The notes: generated from the letters alone by a model not told the origin. Shown: positions 1 through 23,595, counted from the stretch's first letter. The stretch: 64,000 bases of DNA from Doris montereyensis (GCA_037039925.1 JAXRKP010000700.1:133501-197500); one strand, 5' to 3'. Translations and numbers: made by a program.

Positions 1-1160
1 GGAAGTAGACAAAACGGGCATTTAGGCAAAAGTAGGTCAGGGGCAACAATTTGGGGGTAAGCCTATTTCTGTGAAGTTGGGTTTCCCTAGTGACTTGTCA
101 ATTTCATCCAGGATTTGAAGCTTCTTTTGTAAATCATTTGCTGGTTTATTCATTTCTATTTTCAAGATGTAGATCTGTATATATAACTGCAAAATTCAAG
201 TTGTTGCTATGGAGGTTAAGAGAAAAAGGACCTGATCCAGTGTTTCCTCATTAACTGGCATAACCCACACTACAATCACATGACTTATTTAATCATGAAA
301 CCTATGACTTAAGTAATGATGCAAATTTGGATGAAAAAACTGAATAAAGAAAAGCCTCATCCAATGGGACCAGTGTGAGAATAAATTAAGACGAATCTTA
401 CAATTCCTTCGATTCATAATCCTCATGTTAAAATTAAGACAACAGATAGACAAGGATAAAGATTCTTAGCCAGATCGTTTGTTATGGAAAAGTCATCAGC
501 TGTATGAACAATTTAATGCGAGAAAATGGACACCTGGAAACCATTAAGCCCTTTAACACTGAGGTGGTGAGCGCGCGGATGGGTTGACTGTCTCTCGCCA
601 CAAAGACCCGAAGTCACATTGGATACGGCCAATGCCAGACAGGGGGCAATAAACCTGTTCACACCTTGTCCCTCGATCATGATGAGCGCCCGGTCTAAAG
701 ACGCCAGGTGATTGCATGCCACTTATGACATCAAGAAAGAGATGACGGGTCCGGAAGACTACAAATCTAATTGCCTGATGAAAGACCAGTGATCCAATGG
801 GACGAAGATGTGCTGTACAGTGGGTTGAGTTATGAAGAGAAGATTGGTCAACGTTTAGTACATTAGGGCCTACAATGGATAGGTAATGAAGGGTGGTTGC
901 AATGCATGGCACATTGTTGACGGGTATAAGCCCTATTAGATTAGTGATTGGAATACATGTATGATAAAGAAAAACAGAATATTTAATCAATATATTTTAT
1001 GATACTTTGGAGAAAGTTGTCGTTGAGATTGAGCATTTAGACGAAAATCTTGGTTTTGAAACGGGCATTTAGATGGGCAATTTATATTGAGAAAAAAATC
1101 GGTTTCACTGAAATTGCGGGCATTTAGGCAGCAGGCATTTAGGTGGTCACTACTGTACCA
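1..1160. repeat. Degenerate repeat with recurring GGGCATTTAG motif
   Basis: The motif GGGCATTTAG occurs near position 18 and again at about 1063, 1118 and (as GCATTTAG) 1033 and 1133, so it brackets a roughly 1.1-kb block. The copies are in direct orientation, so I see no inverted terminal repeats. Open frames inside resemble no family I recognise. It lies in the probable intron upstream of the first WBP1-like exon. It is best read as an old mobile-element remnant of unknown class. Confidence 0.35.
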
Positions 1161-1226
1161 CGGCCAGTGTTGCGATGTTCAACTATGATAAGTGCTAAAT
1201 TAATTTCTTTTCTTTTTATGACTCAG

Positions 1227-4200
1227 GTGCAGGTCCTTACTGCTGTACTCTCAGCTCAGGTACAATAGGATGTTGCTGGAGGTCATATGTTTATCAAATG
1301 TGGTGTAAGTATGTTATGTGTGTAATAAAAGCAATGTCCCTAGCAAGTATCAAAATGAATAGATAGAGTGTCTGGCTATTTTTCAAGAGACCCGAGTTCA
1401 ATTCCCAGTGTAGGCATTTTTCCTGGCCTCATGTGGACCCAGGAACGAAATGGGTAGTTAGTTCTATTCAGGCATGACAAAAGTAAAATTTGTATCGAAA
1501 ATAATGGTTAGCTACCACATTTTTACTGTAGCGCCAATTTTCATTTGCCTATGAAATTGATTGTGAATAAAGAAAAGATTCTGTAATGGAGGATAAACTT
1601 AAAGCCAGTTATTTTAGTCTCACCTAACAATCCATATTTTATATGTAATATCTTGTAACTACTCCAAACTGTTTTGGTTTCTCTGCAGCAACACAGTTAA
1701 AAAATTATATCATGCAATAGAAGTTTTTGTTCTGATTAATTTGACACATTATACTATCATGAAATGGTGAATTTTCAATTTAGTTTTCCCAAAACGTGAA
1801 AATAAATAAAATGTCATTTTTACAGCTGCTGTAACTAAGTGTAAACACAAGTCAGCTCAGTCAAACTTTCTGAATTTTAACTTTTACAGATAGACGATAA
1901 GCCCACTTTTGATTTTATTTTTGCTATTCTCAGAAAATCATGATAGATTTTATTTATTTTAACAAAAACACCACAGATGCAAAAAAGGTTAAAATTGGCA
2001 GCTGAGACAAAAAGTGTAATTTTCCAACAAAGCTTTTGAAAGACCGGGCAGTGGACAGGTAGGCCTTTCTTTCGAGATTGTACACTTTCTGAGCTTTTTT
2101 CACATTAATTTTGTTAGTTTTTTCAAATTGTACACTATTTTCCCCATATCTTTCTCCTTTTACTAATTTAAAATGTACATCCATTTTCTTCTTCTTTTAG
2201 GTTCTGGTTTATTTGGGTCATCATTTTTTTTATTGTCATGGGCTGTTCTGCCGCACTCTGGCGTCGCCGCAGAAGGACTGTACGGTATACAATGATGGCT
2301 AACTCTCAGTATCCAGCCTATGGAACAGTTGTTCATCCTGGTCCTGGCCCTGGTCGTGGCCCTGTGTACAATAATTCCGTCAGATCTATGCCACCACCCA
2401 CTGCTCCCGTTCCACCTCCATCTTACGCAGCTGCTGAAGCTTCGGTGTGTATGCTCTCTTATTCATGCAAGATTTAGATTTCTTGCTTATAATTATAAAT
2501 GATTTTTATGTAGTTACATTAGGTACCACAAGTTGTCCGCCCCAGCCATGAGTGAGATCGTCCTCTTTAAGTGCTTGGTACTCAAATTGCTACCGTTCGG
2601 ACAAGAATAAGGGTATCCGTGTAATTTTTTTGATACCATGCACGGGAGATAACTGCAGATAACTGCCGCTATTTTTAAGCCACTCTCTATGATGCCGGCA
2701 ATGAGAAAGGTAGTGCGAATATCGATTGAGAAATTTGAGAGTCCCTTGCCCAAATTTGTAAAACTCGAAAGTGATATGATTAAAAAGCTTATTATTTGCA
2801 TTTTTAACATAGCATAATTTCAAAACCATAACTGTTTTCTTGGTGAGACGGTTCTTTATCAAACAAACCCAGCAACGCGACCAGTCCTCCACTACAGCGA
2901 CGTCGGCTTGAACGGGAGTAGGTCATGGTTCTGCCAGTGACCAGCAATCCCGGCGAACACCTCCCGATAGCTTACCCCGAGATGGAAAGTCAACATTCTT
3001 TAAATGAAACTCACTTAAAATCTTCATTCAATGAGTATTTTATAATTATTTAAAAACACAACCTACTGTTACCATACATATTTGTTGTAAATGAAAGAGA
3101 TGGTAATAGTGTTGCAAACCCTTACCGCAGGTAGATCTAGTGTTTAGTACCGTCGACATGTCAAAATACTAGAGTTGGATAGGCCAGGAATAGATTCTAC
3201 ATTTGTACGAGTATGATGAGGGTGTATACTTAAGTAATACTATACTATGAATGAATATGCATGCAGTGTAGTGTCAGAAGAAAAGCAATGACAATAATAA
3301 TATAATATTGTATTAATAATAAAAATGTTAATGATAAAAATAATAATAATAATGTCATGATGAGGATAAATAAGTTAATGTTAATAATAATAATAGGCAA
3401 GGCCTACACATTAAATATCCGGAGAGACTGGATACAGATCTAGATCTAGAATCTAGATTCTAGATCTATGTGTACTGTCAGTCTAGTCTAGATCTAGATT
3501 GAGATCTTGTCAAGATCAGCTACAGAAAATTTTGTCTAGGCGAAAACGTCCAAGTGACACGCAATGTAAAGACCATCAACGCACGTTTATTAAAAGTTAT
3601 TTAATAGTTAATAATAGTAGAGGCAGATTTCATCTATCTTTGGCTCTCATTTTAGCAATAGTATTATGTTTCAAACAAATCCAGCTGATGGTTTCAAAGT
3701 TATAGTTAAATTTCACGATCCAATTTTCAGCCTTTTTCCTTTTTTTTTCCAGATTGCCTGTAATGAAAGTCACTAACTTGCTTGAAAAAATTATAATACA
3801 GAATTTATCATTAGTTAAATGAATAGAGCTTAAAATTGCCTTTAATATTATATATTATTCAACTCTGTAGCTTTGCTTGTTCTCGATTTATGATAATTTT
3901 TGTTACATTTTTTAACATGCGTTTTTTTTAACCAAATAGACAATTTTGCCTAGGAGACAACTTTCATCACATCGTAAAATTAAAATGTATATATCATTCT
4001 GAATGGATTCTGTGAATTTTGACTTTTTCATTGATCTCAAATATATTTGTTATGATTTTGCGAAAACTGATATTTGGGCTCTGGCTAAACGAAATTTGGT
4101 CCAAAATAATTTTCTGAGTTTTTAGGGCATCATATTCTATAAGATTTAGAATGTAACAAGTATTTTCTTTGTATGCCATAACTGTTGGCTTGTGGTACCT

Positions 4201-5637
4201 AGTTACATGTGTTATCACAATAACAGATTTAAAGTATTTTTACTTCAGTCACAGTGAAATATATGAACTAGTGTTCTCATATTCTCATATAAGCCCTACT
4301 TACTGCTTTAAGTCACTTGATACGTTATGGCGCATGGCCGGTATGTTCAACTGAAGGGATGCGCCTCCCCTTGGTGCATTCATTAGCTTTGACGATCGAT
4401 ATCCACCATAGTAATGTGCCTAGAGTGTTGAGAAGCGGCTCTAACACTAGTTTTACCCGTTGCTTCGTTTCATGCAGTTTCCAGGAAATTGGTCGACAGC
4501 TTTATGAGTTACCGCAATTCAAATGATGTTACTGTAAGCACTCTTGTTGTTTCGTTGAGAGCTGAAAACAGTACAATGGCTTTTGATAAACATGCATTTT
4601 TTCACTATTTGACGATTCTAGTGAGTGTAGTGATGATCATGATTCAGAATGTCTTCTTATATCTAGAGATTAATCATTAAAGCTCTAATTTTGAAAAAGA
4701 AGCCACCACAAGTAGTGTTGGTAAAGATTGATTTAGAATCTTGGAAACATTCAAAATGTATCATATTCAATTAATCACTATTTAAAAAGCTCTTCATTTA
4801 TATAGTTTCAATGTCAATTGTCCTGCATTATTGTTTCTTGTTATCTGTGTGAAAAGTGCACAGGAAATATGATGACTTTTAAATTTTTTATGATTTTTTT
4901 CAAAATACCCTAAATTTGCCAGTCTCCAGTGTATGGGGAAAGATTTTTGGGCCCAGTCTAAAGTGAGTTAAATCAGTAAGTCAAATGAGGTACAGATCTG
5001 CAAATGTGTATTAAGTAATGCAATTTGCAGTAGATAGGCAGGGAAATTGCAGTGATCTTGAAACCAGTCGTTTGTTTGAATCATTTCCTGAGAGCATATT
5101 TTACTATTAATGTAAATAATTTGATTATATGCATAAATTGTGTTCGAGAAAGATGACTAGTTATCTAATGTGTAGCATAATTGTATAATTTATAATAAGT
5201 TACAAAGTTCTCCTTCCATTGCTTTAGCACAGTTTTTGTATAAGCAGGTCATACAGGGAAATTATCCCTAAAAATTGTTACCGGATATCTGTAGGCTGTT
5301 TATTTACTATTTTTCTTTTATCATACACCATTAAGAGAGAGAGTCATTTACCTGCTTTTATTTTTATTATTCTTTTCTTTGAGTAATTCAAATACTGTTC
5401 TAGTTTACCTTGCTTTTACTTAATTCTCAGACTGCTTTCTCCTATACTATCTTCATTCCGTTCTTTTTTCTTTCTGGAAAGTAATGGAATAGGTTATTTA
5501 ACGTGTCACTTTGTCTATTTCCCAACAAACAAACCAATAAAATACTGTGTTCTGAAGTGAAGGGAAATTCTATAGATTGTAAATACATTTTTAAAATTTT
5601 ATTTTACTTTCAGAAACCACCACCCTATTCAGGTTAA
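1227..5637 (+). CDS. WBP1/WBP1L-like PY-motif membrane protein, 3' exons
   Basis: Three exons are visible: 1227-1304 (acceptor ACTCAG, donor GTAAGT), 2201-2444 (acceptor TTTTAG, donor GTGTGT) and 5614-5637 (acceptor TTTCAG). The first encodes a Cys-rich juxtamembrane piece with YCC and GCCW. The second encodes a tryptophan-rich membrane helix (FWFIWVIIFFIV), a stop-transfer run of five arginines and a proline-rich tail. The last encodes KPPPYSG and stop. A Cys-rich ectodomain, one membrane span and a C-terminal PPxY motif match the WBP1/WBP1L/VOPP1 family, whose PY motifs bind WW domains such as those of NEDD4-type ubiquitin ligases. Signal-peptide exons are not seen and probably lie upstream of the window. 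As sequenced, exons 1227-1304 and 2201-2444 do not join in frame: one more base at the junction would restore the family-typical WWFW. Family assignment is good; the exact paralogue is not resolved. Confidence 0.72.
1365..1480 (+). mobile_element. tRNA-like SINE fragment
   Basis: A B-box-like motif, GAGTTCAATTCCC, follows an A-box-like segment, as in tRNA-derived SINE heads. It is short and degenerate and lies in the intron between the Cys-rich and membrane exons of the WBP1-like gene. Confidence 0.35.
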
Positions 5638-6300
5638 AAGAAGACACACAAGACTCATTGGCAATATTTCCTGATATTGTCTGTGACCATTGATTGACAA
5701 GAGCAATTGTACCCTTTCATCGTTTTGTTTAAAAATTCAATGGCATCAAACATAGATCAATGATTTTGTAATTTTCAACAGAAAGTCTTTCAAATAAGAT
5801 ATTTATGCATTGATAATATTTATGTTCACAACACATAACATGACTAGAATATGAATTTAAATAATGCATATTTACTTATAACTATAGCATCAGCACATAA
5901 ATATTTTATTTTCTGACATGATTAATAGTCTTCATTTTTAACTCACCTTAATGCGTTCTAAATCTAACTACTTTGCTTGCTTTCTGCTGAAAGGGTACAC
6001 TTCTGGGAATTCCATTCCTTCTATGTACCAACACAGAATGGCTCTTATCTGGTAATTATATTCCCAGTGAGTCTGATAGTCCTTTATCATAAAATATCTT
6101 TCCCCCCTCATCCCCTTGTTTGTTTGATTACTGCTTATGTCAATTTAATGCATTATTGAATGCATCTTAGAATAAGCTTGTATGGTCTAATTCAATGTTC
6201 ATAATTTCAGGTGTTATTAATACAATGTGGCCGAACTTAGTATTGTAAAATAAAGATAACCTTATGCGTAGCTTAAGTTCATCAGTGTTTTAATGTATAG
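5638..6300 (+). other. 3' UTR of WBP1-like gene with candidate poly(A) signal
   Basis: The stop codon is at 5635-5637. An AATAAA hexamer lies at 6249-6254, giving a 3' UTR of about 0.6 kb; another occurs near 6378. Both are candidates, as AT-rich DNA makes such hexamers common. Confidence 0.4.
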
Positions 6301-8430
6301 CAAGCTTCTATTAATTGACCTGATTGGATTCAGTGTTTTAATTTTAACATAAAGACAACCAATATCGCCTAACTGCAATAAATGTTTTAACATTAATATA
6401 TATGTTTTAACTCAAAGATTTCCAGTACAGGGTTTGTTATTAACCTCCATTTCCAGCTAGAAAGAAGAATTCAGATACACGCCACTTCTTGACCTTGCGT
6501 TTGCCTTTGCTTTGCTTTTTAATTACTGATATGACATGTTAAGTGGCTTGTGTTCAATTCAAGCAGTGGGAGAAGGCTGTCTGCAATATTTTGGCAAGAC
6601 ATTTCTCATAAAGTGTCCATTTCTTCACTGAAGATAGGAACAGCAAGATAGAAATGATAATATTGATAAAGAAAGAACAATTTTTTTTTTCAGGGTTTTA
6701 AAAACAATTATTTACGTCTGTGCCAATAGCAAATCATTTTGATGTCAATGTTAGTAGAGCCAATATGATCTGTTGTGTACTAAAATATACCCATTTCATG
6801 TAAGAGAAAAGTTATTTTGATGTTTTGCGTCCCAATTATCTTCTCCAAGATATACAATACACAAGGTAGTCAAACAAAATATTTGTATATTATAATGATT
6901 TTTTAAATGAATTTTATGTCATTTTATGATTATTAACTCAGTTACAAGACCTCAAAACATTCCTGTAGGAGATACACAGTATGTAATGAGAATTATTTCA
7001 AAATGATAGTAAGCCTACGTCATTTTCTTTCCTTCATTGTCATATATATCTTCTTTCTCATGTGTATTTCTCATGTGACTTCCAATAGCTACTGATCAAA
7101 AAGTTTTTTTTAAAGAAGTCTTCTTTTACGTCAATGTTAAATGCAACAAAAATCCAACTGAGCACCTAATGGTAAAATATTATGACTATGCCTATACAAG
7201 TAATTTTGATAAAAAGAATGTATTCATTTGCATGAGAAAGATCTTCCAATAGTGTCCTTTATGAAAGTATATAGGATTATAATATCAATATAACAATGAC
7301 ATGCATTTTATTAAAGTTATTTATTACTTTATTTTGTAAATTAGGAGAAATTAGAGGAGGGGAGGGGGGGGGGGGGGGGATTCATGTAGATAAATCTGGG
7401 AAACAGGATTTTAATGTTGCTACTAAAAAAAAATTCTAGGAGAATGTAAGATTTACTACTTGGACTATTAATGTGAACATGACTCTCAATACTCCTCTAT
7501 GACTTTTTCTCAACTGACATTTTATTTATGACATGACAATCACAATAATGACCCTTTTCAAAATATGTGTTTAATGTCTTATCAACAGGCAATATAAAGC
7601 TGAAAGAATACCACTTACTATCATGGAAAGCAACTTTCTCAATATCTTAGAATAGTAAGACTTTCACTTCATAAATATTTTTTACCCTGCTTGAAGATGT
7701 TGCTTTTTATATTAAAAGTAATAAAAGTGTTAACCGTAGTTTCATAGATTTCAATGAATTAAATTTCATAATTTTGTGTATTTTCTCCTCCCAGGCATTT
7801 AACGTTATTGAAATATATCACGTCTTATCGGAGAGAAGCCATGATTGAGGCATAATCTATGTACCGGTACTATGTACACATATATCTCGCTTGCTCACTC
7901 ACTCTCTCTTTCTCCATTATATAATATTTCTTTTTTCAGTGCTCTTAGTCTTACTCTTATTTTGTAGTGTATTCTTTATAAATGACATTGTATTATTTTT
8001 AATTTACCATTTATACATTTTTTTATACAACTTAAGTATGTCCTCCACATTGAAGAACATTAAAATGAGACTGAGTGAGAGATACGATTGCTTCCATTAT
8101 ATTTATATAGTCTGCTGGTTATGTGTTGTTTTTGTTGTAAATTAGATTTAGATGTTCATTTGAATTTGATGACAATGCCACAGGCACACCAACATCTTCA
8201 TACTCAAGTGTCATTACCTCTTGTCTACTGTTTAACAATAACATGGTCAAAGTCAAACAACTAGCTGCCAGTGTCGTAGAAGCACACGTGTATTGTAAGA
8301 AATTCCTGGTAGTGGTACCACTAGTACCAGTGGAAACCTTTGCTCATTTGGCTTCAGTTCATAATTGAGATTGAATAACATTAACTCATTAACAATAAAA
8401 TTTAAAAAATAACATAACAGTATTAACACT
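6301..8430. other. AT-rich intergenic DNA, no gene seen
   Basis: No conserved coding segment, splice-bounded exon or RNA gene was recognised on either strand. A G-rich run sits at about 7357-7379. Short open frames here have no family features. Confidence 0.6.
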
Positions 8431-9085
8431 GAACCTAGGTTTGTTTGGGGGGTTTTTTCTCTGTCCAAAACAATCCCACAATCCTGGCTATAGGAGGAAG
8501 GGTCTGGACACTACTTGTACTTGTACGTACAACGACCCTGCTGGCAGTCACTGTGTATGCAATACATGTTTTCGGGCTGAGAATTATAATTTCCCACATT
8601 TGACGATTTTTTTATTGCATGTATTATTATTTATATAATCATTAGTCGATACAGTCGTCAATTTTGTCGTCTCACAAAAATATTGCAACCAAGTCAGTCT
8701 ACATTCATCCCAAATTTCACTTGCATTTTGTCTTCGCTCCAAATTCTCTTCCCAGCTTTGAATTTTAGACTATTTGGAACTTATTCTTTGTTTTCGCCTT
8801 TTTCTTCTTTCAAATGAAGTTAATGTGTAGTATTTAGTAGTACTAGTAGTAGTAAGGACAATATGATTCAAGCCCATACAATTTATGTCGCCTCAATGGA
8901 CTGCCTCAGATGTTTCTGATTTTTACCGCCCAAAACAACCCCTTTATCTGGAAAGGAGAAAAGGATCTGGACACTGGAGATGGGTTACACTCGTGACAGT
9001 GACAGACACCATATGACTGTTGCCTCCACGTCTCGGATTTTTACTGCCCAAAACAGCCCCTTTTATCTGGATTGATTGTTTGTTG
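8430..9085. repeat. Diverged repeated block (CCCAAAACA...TCTGGACAC)
   Basis: The words CCAAAACAA(T/C)CCC and GGTCTGGACACT or GGATCTGGACACT recur at about 8465-8510, 8930-8970 and 9050-9075. This looks like a duplicated, diverged noncoding element of unknown class. Confidence 0.35.
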
Positions 9086-9224
9086 GTTTGATTTACCTAC
9101 ATTTACAACTAAGAAAGAGTCGATGGTCTTGGGCATCAAACGAACCAAAAAACATTGATTTTACAGGAAAAGGAAAAAAAAAGTTTTCCAGTACTCAGAA
9201 CTGTTCTCTAAAAATAAAATGCAC

Positions 9225-10074
9225 TTAACTCACTCACTACCAGCTCCTGGGCCAAGACCAAGCCACTCGCCACCGGCTATTTTAGATAAATTGTTACAGT
9301 TACATGCATGAAACTGCAGCAAAATAAAGCCCTTTACAAGAACTTTGTAATACAAAAAGAATTTTTTTATTTCTCTCACTCTCATGGTTTATTTTTTAAT
9401 TTTTATGAAAATTTTAAAAAGGTATATTTCACCCACACAAACTTTTTTTAAAAATCAAATTTCCCATCTTTTCACACAAAAATGTCCATACAACCAATGA
9501 TTTTGAGTGTCAGTAATGTCACTGTCGTTGACAGTGACTGGGTGTATGGGTCTAGTTGAAGTTTCAGGATTTAGATTTAGCGACTGGATTCTAGAATTGG
9601 ACGATCTTGACGTAGATGCGGTATAGGTCTATATTTACTAGTACCGGTCCCAAGACGAGTCGAAGCCTGCGACGTTTTCTGTCACTGGGTGCATTCTCAT
9701 CGTCTGACTAGTCTTGAGTCACACATAAGACCGTCATTTCTCATGAAGAAAGTAGGGTCAGAATCACTATAACTATAATCCAGATCAGAATCATCGGTCT
9801 GATCCATCTTGCGTAAAAGGACCTAAAACTTCAAAAATGTTTCTTCTCGGTTGTATTAGAAGCCATATTTGACTGAAAATGTGGCTGTCAGTGTCAGAAG
9901 ATCTACTCCTGAATCAAGGGAAGTCATTATAAGTCGACTCTTCTGCACTGAGAAGGTAAATAAAGTGCCTTCCTGTGTGTAAAATACCATGGCCGACTAC
10001 GTGTCGGTTCATATAGAGAAAAGATAGTAAATACGAGGCCGACAGGGGTGCGGTCACAGGAGTGAGTGAGTTAA
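9225..10074 (-). mobile_element. Non-autonomous piggyBac-like element, copy 1 (850 bp)
   Basis: The block starts TTAA-CTCACTCACTACC and ends, read on the other strand, TTAA-CTCACTCACTCC, so it has inverted ends of about 12-15 bp with one mismatch and the TTAA target used by piggyBac transposases. Read on -, the interior keeps an acidic N-terminal segment rich in Asp and Ser (about 9750-9810), as at the start of piggyBac transposases, but no catalytic domain. It is therefore an internally deleted derivative. A diverged second copy lies at 44263-45191. Confidence 0.68.
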
Positions 10075-11075
10075 AAGAACACAATGTAGAGCAATATTTA
10101 ATAGAAGTCATTGATTTTTTCTTTTACAATAAACCAACATGTGCAATGAGAATATCCAGAAACATCTGAAGAATTTGATGTAGATATAGGAGTAAGACAG
10201 GGTTGTATCCTAAGTCCTCTTTTGTTTATCACATCGCAAAGGCATCCTCAAAAATGAAGAAAATGACATATTTGCCGATGATTTAGTTGTTTGGAATATC
10301 AGAGTGACCTTTAGTCAAATATCAACATGATGAACAATGCATTAAATAAGAGGAAAGAGTAAATGCAAAGAAAACCTAAACTACAATGCTAGTAACTAGG
10401 GAAGCTAAAACTAGTAAAACACAAAATCTTAAATTGGGTAAGGAGAATTTAGAACAAGTTCAAAGCTACAATTACCTAGGAGTAAGAGAAGAAACCAGCC
10501 AGAGAATCCAAAAGACAATGACAATATATAATCTAGGAAAGGCATTTATAGGTGAACAAGAATTGTTAACAAAAACCATAATGACAGTATACAACTCAGT
10601 TTATTGTCACTCCTCTATGGCAGTGAAACCTGGACCTTAGACAGTAGAGAATACCATAGAGTACACACAGCTGTAATGAAACACCAAAGAAAAGTAGTAG
10701 GGAAAACTAAAAGTGACGAAAATCAGAAACACAACAATAAAAGATCAAACCAAAGCAGATGGCATAAAAACTAAGATAGAAATAATAGAAATAAATCAAT
10801 TGAAATAGTTTGGGCATGTAAACAGAATGAATGACATTAAAATAGCTAAATCAGTATACAGTGCTAAAGTCCAAAGTAAAAGACCAAAAGGCAGACCTCG
10901 GAGAACGTGGGAAAAAATATAAAAGAGGCATCAAAGTATAGAAATTTGACTTTTTTGAAAGGGAACAGAAAATGCCAGGACAGTGCATCCTGGAGAAAGA
11001 TCATCTCGGGCATATGAACCCATACATCGAAAGGTACAAGTACAATGGGAACTGATAAAGAAAGAATCCCTTTCA
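10071..11075 (+). mobile_element. RTE-like LINE fragment, 5'-truncated (copy a)
   Basis: The + strand encodes pieces of the reverse transcriptase, including a FADDL-like active-site word near 10270, then the conserved C-terminal region (EQVQSYNYLGV, AVMKH, RMND) and the shared 3' end ATCTCGGGCAT...GGGAACTGATAAAGAAAG. Several frameshifts and stops make it inactive. Its left end coincides with the right TTAA of the piggyBac-like element. Confidence 0.75.
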
Positions 11076-11720
11076 AAAACAGCCATCAGTTTTCTTTATT
11101 GACCATCCGTCAAATTATAGATAATAAATGTATCACTGAAAGTATACTTATGTTATGCTGCCATGATATTTGTGGTTAGAAAATAGAAATTTACTTTGAA
11201 AGTAACCTGAATCTAGCCCGTTAAGTTCATTAAGGTTTACTCTCTATTTTTTGTTTTTGTTATGAATGATGCGCAGAAATTCAATTATCTAAATATTCCC
11301 CTGAAAGGCCTTGCTTATTTTGTGTAATGTTTACATGTAATATTGTAATACTAATATAGGATGTCTACACTAAACCTTCAATATTGTGCTTAAATTATAG
11401 TAGTACATATTTTCTCTCTCATCCCTAGTTCTGTGCTTTCATACTGTGACTTCTGTCAATAACACTGTCACTGTTTTGACCACTGATAAGAAATGATTTT
11501 CACTGTTTTTTAACTCAATAATATAAATAACTCATCTTTGCTTATTAAAATTTCTAAAGCAAGTTTGCAAATGTAACACATTCCCAGCTTTTCTTCGCTT
11601 TCAACAACAAAAATCTCAACAAACCAACAGGTAAAAACAAAACTACCACAAAACATTACAACAAACACAAAACACATCTACATTTTCAACGTTTGGATTA
11701 AACTCAAGGACAAAACATCA
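11076..11720. other. Intergenic gap, no feature recognised
   Basis: AT-rich sequence between the LINE fragment and the RACK1 3' end. I found no coding or RNA signal. Confidence 0.5.
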
Positions 11721-11743
11721 GTACGTTTATACTCTCATTAACT

Positions 11744-11749
11744 TTTATT
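11744..11749 (-). terminator. Poly(A) signal AATAAA of RACK1
   Basis: On the - strand AATAAA lies about 75 nt after the RACK1 stop codon (11824-11826), which fits the short 3' UTR usual for this ribosome-associated gene. Confidence 0.6.
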
Positions 11750-11823
11750 AGGATTTTGAAGAGTAATCAGTGGCAGCTCTTCATTTCATGTCATGAAAGA
11801 GGACACAAACATTGAATTTCTAT

Positions 11824-22524
<10,701 letters not shown>

Positions 22525-22550
22525 GTTTACTTGTTGCCCTTTAGTCACGA

Positions 22551-22558
22551 TTTATATA
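22551..22558 (-). promoter_or_regulatory. TATA-like box upstream of RACK1
   Basis: On - the word TATATAAA lies 27 nt before the ATG. If used as a core promoter it would leave almost no 5' UTR, so either the leader is very short or transcription starts farther upstream. I see no oligopyrimidine (TOP) tract before the ATG. Confidence 0.3.
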
Positions 22559-23084
22559 GATTTTGACAACGATATCAGTGGCGTCCGTCCATTACGGGAG
22601 GCTGGCCACCGGAAAAGGAAGACAACGATATCTAAAAAAATTACCGTTCTTAGAATTATTTAAAAGTAAGACGCATTATTTTACGATTCAATTTTTATGT
22701 TGTACGTTTTGCGTGTCCTCGACAGTGAAAAACACAGTAGGCTATCTTTACGTATAATTTTTAATTTTCGTGTTCCTACTGTTGTTGTGTTATTGATATT
22801 TATCGATTTTAAAAAAAGAAGAGAACGAGAGTTAATGGATATCAAAGTACCCAAACCAAGGGTACCCGTGACCTATATATAATTGTTTCGTCCACTTTTT
22901 ACAAAATATCAGACTTAACTCTCGAATTTAGCGCAATGTGTAGATCTTGGCCTAGTAAAGTTTCACTAGGATCAGGGGTTAGTTTTTTATCTTAAAGATA
23001 GAATACATGTACATGTATGTTATATAGATATACACAAAATAAAGTGAAGGTTAGCTTGCCTTGGTAGGGATTCGACATAATAAA

Positions 23085-23180
23085 AATCCTGGCCACCATG
23101 GGGATCGAACCCGCGACCTCTGCGTCGGCACCCATCGCCTCGCCATGAAAAGAAAGCGTGCTACCAACCGAGCAATCTAT
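23085..23180 (-). mobile_element. tRNA-derived SINE (family S2), copy 2, inverted
   Basis: On -, B-box GGGTTCGATCCCC and the ATGAAAAGAAAGC region (given on +) match the neighbouring + copy closely. With 23198-23290 it forms an inverted pair separated by fewer than 20 bases. Confidence 0.75.
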
Positions 23181-23197
23181 TCTTATTCTGTTTTTTA

Positions 23198-23395
23198 GGG
23201 AGCGTACTTAGCTCGGTTGGTAGCATGCTTTCTTTTCATGGCGAGGCGAAAGGTGCCGGCGCAGAGGTCGCGGGTTCGATCCCCATGGTGGCCAGGATTT
23301 TTATTATGTCTATTCCTTGTATTTGTGTCGTCTTTGTTCCTATGGGGCTTTCATACTATCTCATGTATGTCATTACCTTCTCTTGGTAGTGTGAT
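23198..23395 (+). mobile_element. tRNA-derived SINE (family S2), copy 3
   Basis: A-box TAGCTCGGTTGGTAGC and B-box GGGTTCGATCCCC are close to pol III consensus, followed by the family body TGTCTATTCCTTGTATTTG. It is the best-preserved S2 head in the window. Confidence 0.78.
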
Positions 23396-23518
23396 TTTTA
23401 GGCTAGACATAGGTGGTGGTGTAGTTTTCCGTACTCTCTCATTGCATTCCTGCGTGGGTGACCATATCCTACCAAACACTGTCCCCAGGTCGTGGATAAG
23501 GGAACGGCCTCTAGATAT

Positions 23519-23526
23519 AGAGAGAG

Positions 23527-23595
<69 letters not shown>

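Noticed and set aside
23198..23290. Functional tRNA gene
   Set aside because: A and B boxes are good, but they are too far apart with no cloverleaf, and the unit continues into a repeated SINE body.
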